Assembly (NCBI GenBank): GCA_937943605.1
Contig: CALEAW010000078.1
Span: 1-60,452 of the forward strand
Length of the DNA: 60,452 bases
Source of the DNA: an uncultured Sutterella sp.
GTDB lineage: Bacteria; Pseudomonadota; Gammaproteobacteria; Burkholderiales; Burkholderiaceae_F
Direction: 5' to 3'
Made by a program: the position numbers and the translations under genes. The notes beneath the pieces were generated by a model that made no database searches, was not told the origin of the DNA, and saw nothing but the letters and a program-made list of their open reading frames with translations. Positions within the stretch are counted from its first letter, which is position 1. Every line of letters starts with the position of its first letter. Positions 60,427 through 60,452 of the stretch are shown in pieces.

Positions 60427-60452
60427 ATACATCTTTAATTTGTAAGATGTAT
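60427..60452. repeat. 9-bp inverted repeat at the window end
   Basis: ATACATCTT-N8-AAGATGTAT, perfect, in AT-rich sequence 56 bp upstream of the first small gene. Fits an operator of an element repressor at an early promoter. The right side is cut by the window edge. Confidence 0.5.

Larger units (their letters stand above)
55059..60452. mobile_element. integrated genetic element in ssrA (partial, right part outside window)
   Basis: Begins at the tmRNA 3' remnant and runs off the window. Contents: 660-bp gene-free end with att-like and iteron-like repeats, a primase-helicase gene, and four small tightly spaced genes of unknown function, all on the minus strand. No integrase, capsid, conjugation, restriction or resistance gene is visible yet. 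A replicative primase-helicase and small overlapping genes fit a phage satellite, a small prophage or an integrative plasmid; which one cannot be decided from this half. Confidence 0.75.

Noticed and set aside
1..60452. CRISPR arrays, insertion sequences, rRNA genes
   Set aside because: No regularly spaced repeat array, transposase-like ORF or rRNA segment could be seen on either strand.

Overview
The window looks like about 55 kb of bacterial core chromosome followed by the first 5.4 kb of an integrated mobile element. Protein content suggests a host-associated, anaerobic or microaerobic betaproteobacterium, most likely Burkholderiales of the Sutterella/Parasutterella type. The signs are a DcuB-type C4-dicarboxylate carrier, a class I [4Fe-4S] fumarase, a dihaem fumarate-reductase cytochrome b behind a perfect FNR box, a betaproteobacterial-looking tmRNA 3' end, and moderate GC. 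The taxonomic call is inference only.

Layout. 1-6.7 kb: RND efflux pump pair, Xaa-Pro aminopeptidase and a small lipoprotein. 6.7-9.1 kb: a DEAD-box-like protein that has lost its catalytic motifs, and a structured non-coding stretch with its own terminator. 9.1-15 kb: FKBP isomerase, an operon for ribosome maturation and NAD synthesis (bamE-like gene, nadD, rsfS, rlmH, maf), purD and yebC. 15-18.7 kb: two divergent M20 amidohydrolases, one co-transcribed with an atypical response regulator. 18.8-25 kb: fumarate metabolism (dcuB, fumarase, frdC) interrupted by an orphan ABC ATPase and a GntR regulator. 25-34.2 kb: upp, lapA, fbp, pepN, and the molybdate locus modE / modABC with a recognisable ModE operator. 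34.3-43.9 kb: purB, a Spy-like protein behind a Fur-like box, a TPP riboswitch with thiC, a FixJ-type regulator, DUF72, nitroreductase, cyclase and thioesterase genes, murI and a DMT exporter. 43.9-52 kb: an ArsC-like protein, tsaC, purK, purE, purC, dgkA, fba, amiC, tsaE and tRNA-Thr(CGT). 52-55 kb: a DUF748/AsmA-like envelope protein.

At 55.06 kb a short copy of a tmRNA 3' end (minus strand, ending CCACCA) is followed by a strong terminator. This is the signature left at the distal end of an element integrated into the 3' end of ssrA. Everything from there to the window end appears to belong to the element: a gene-free end with att-like inverted and direct repeats and five TGACCACA(C) iteron-like repeats, a 954-aa primase-helicase, and four small tightly packed genes of unknown function. 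The integrase and the intact ssrA should lie beyond the right edge.

Working together: the purine genes (purD, purB, purK, purE, purC) are dispersed but all present as single units; dcuB, fumarase and FrdC fit fumarate respiration under FNR control; ModE and ModABC form a self-regulated molybdate uptake unit; tsaC and tsaE both serve tRNA t6A synthesis.
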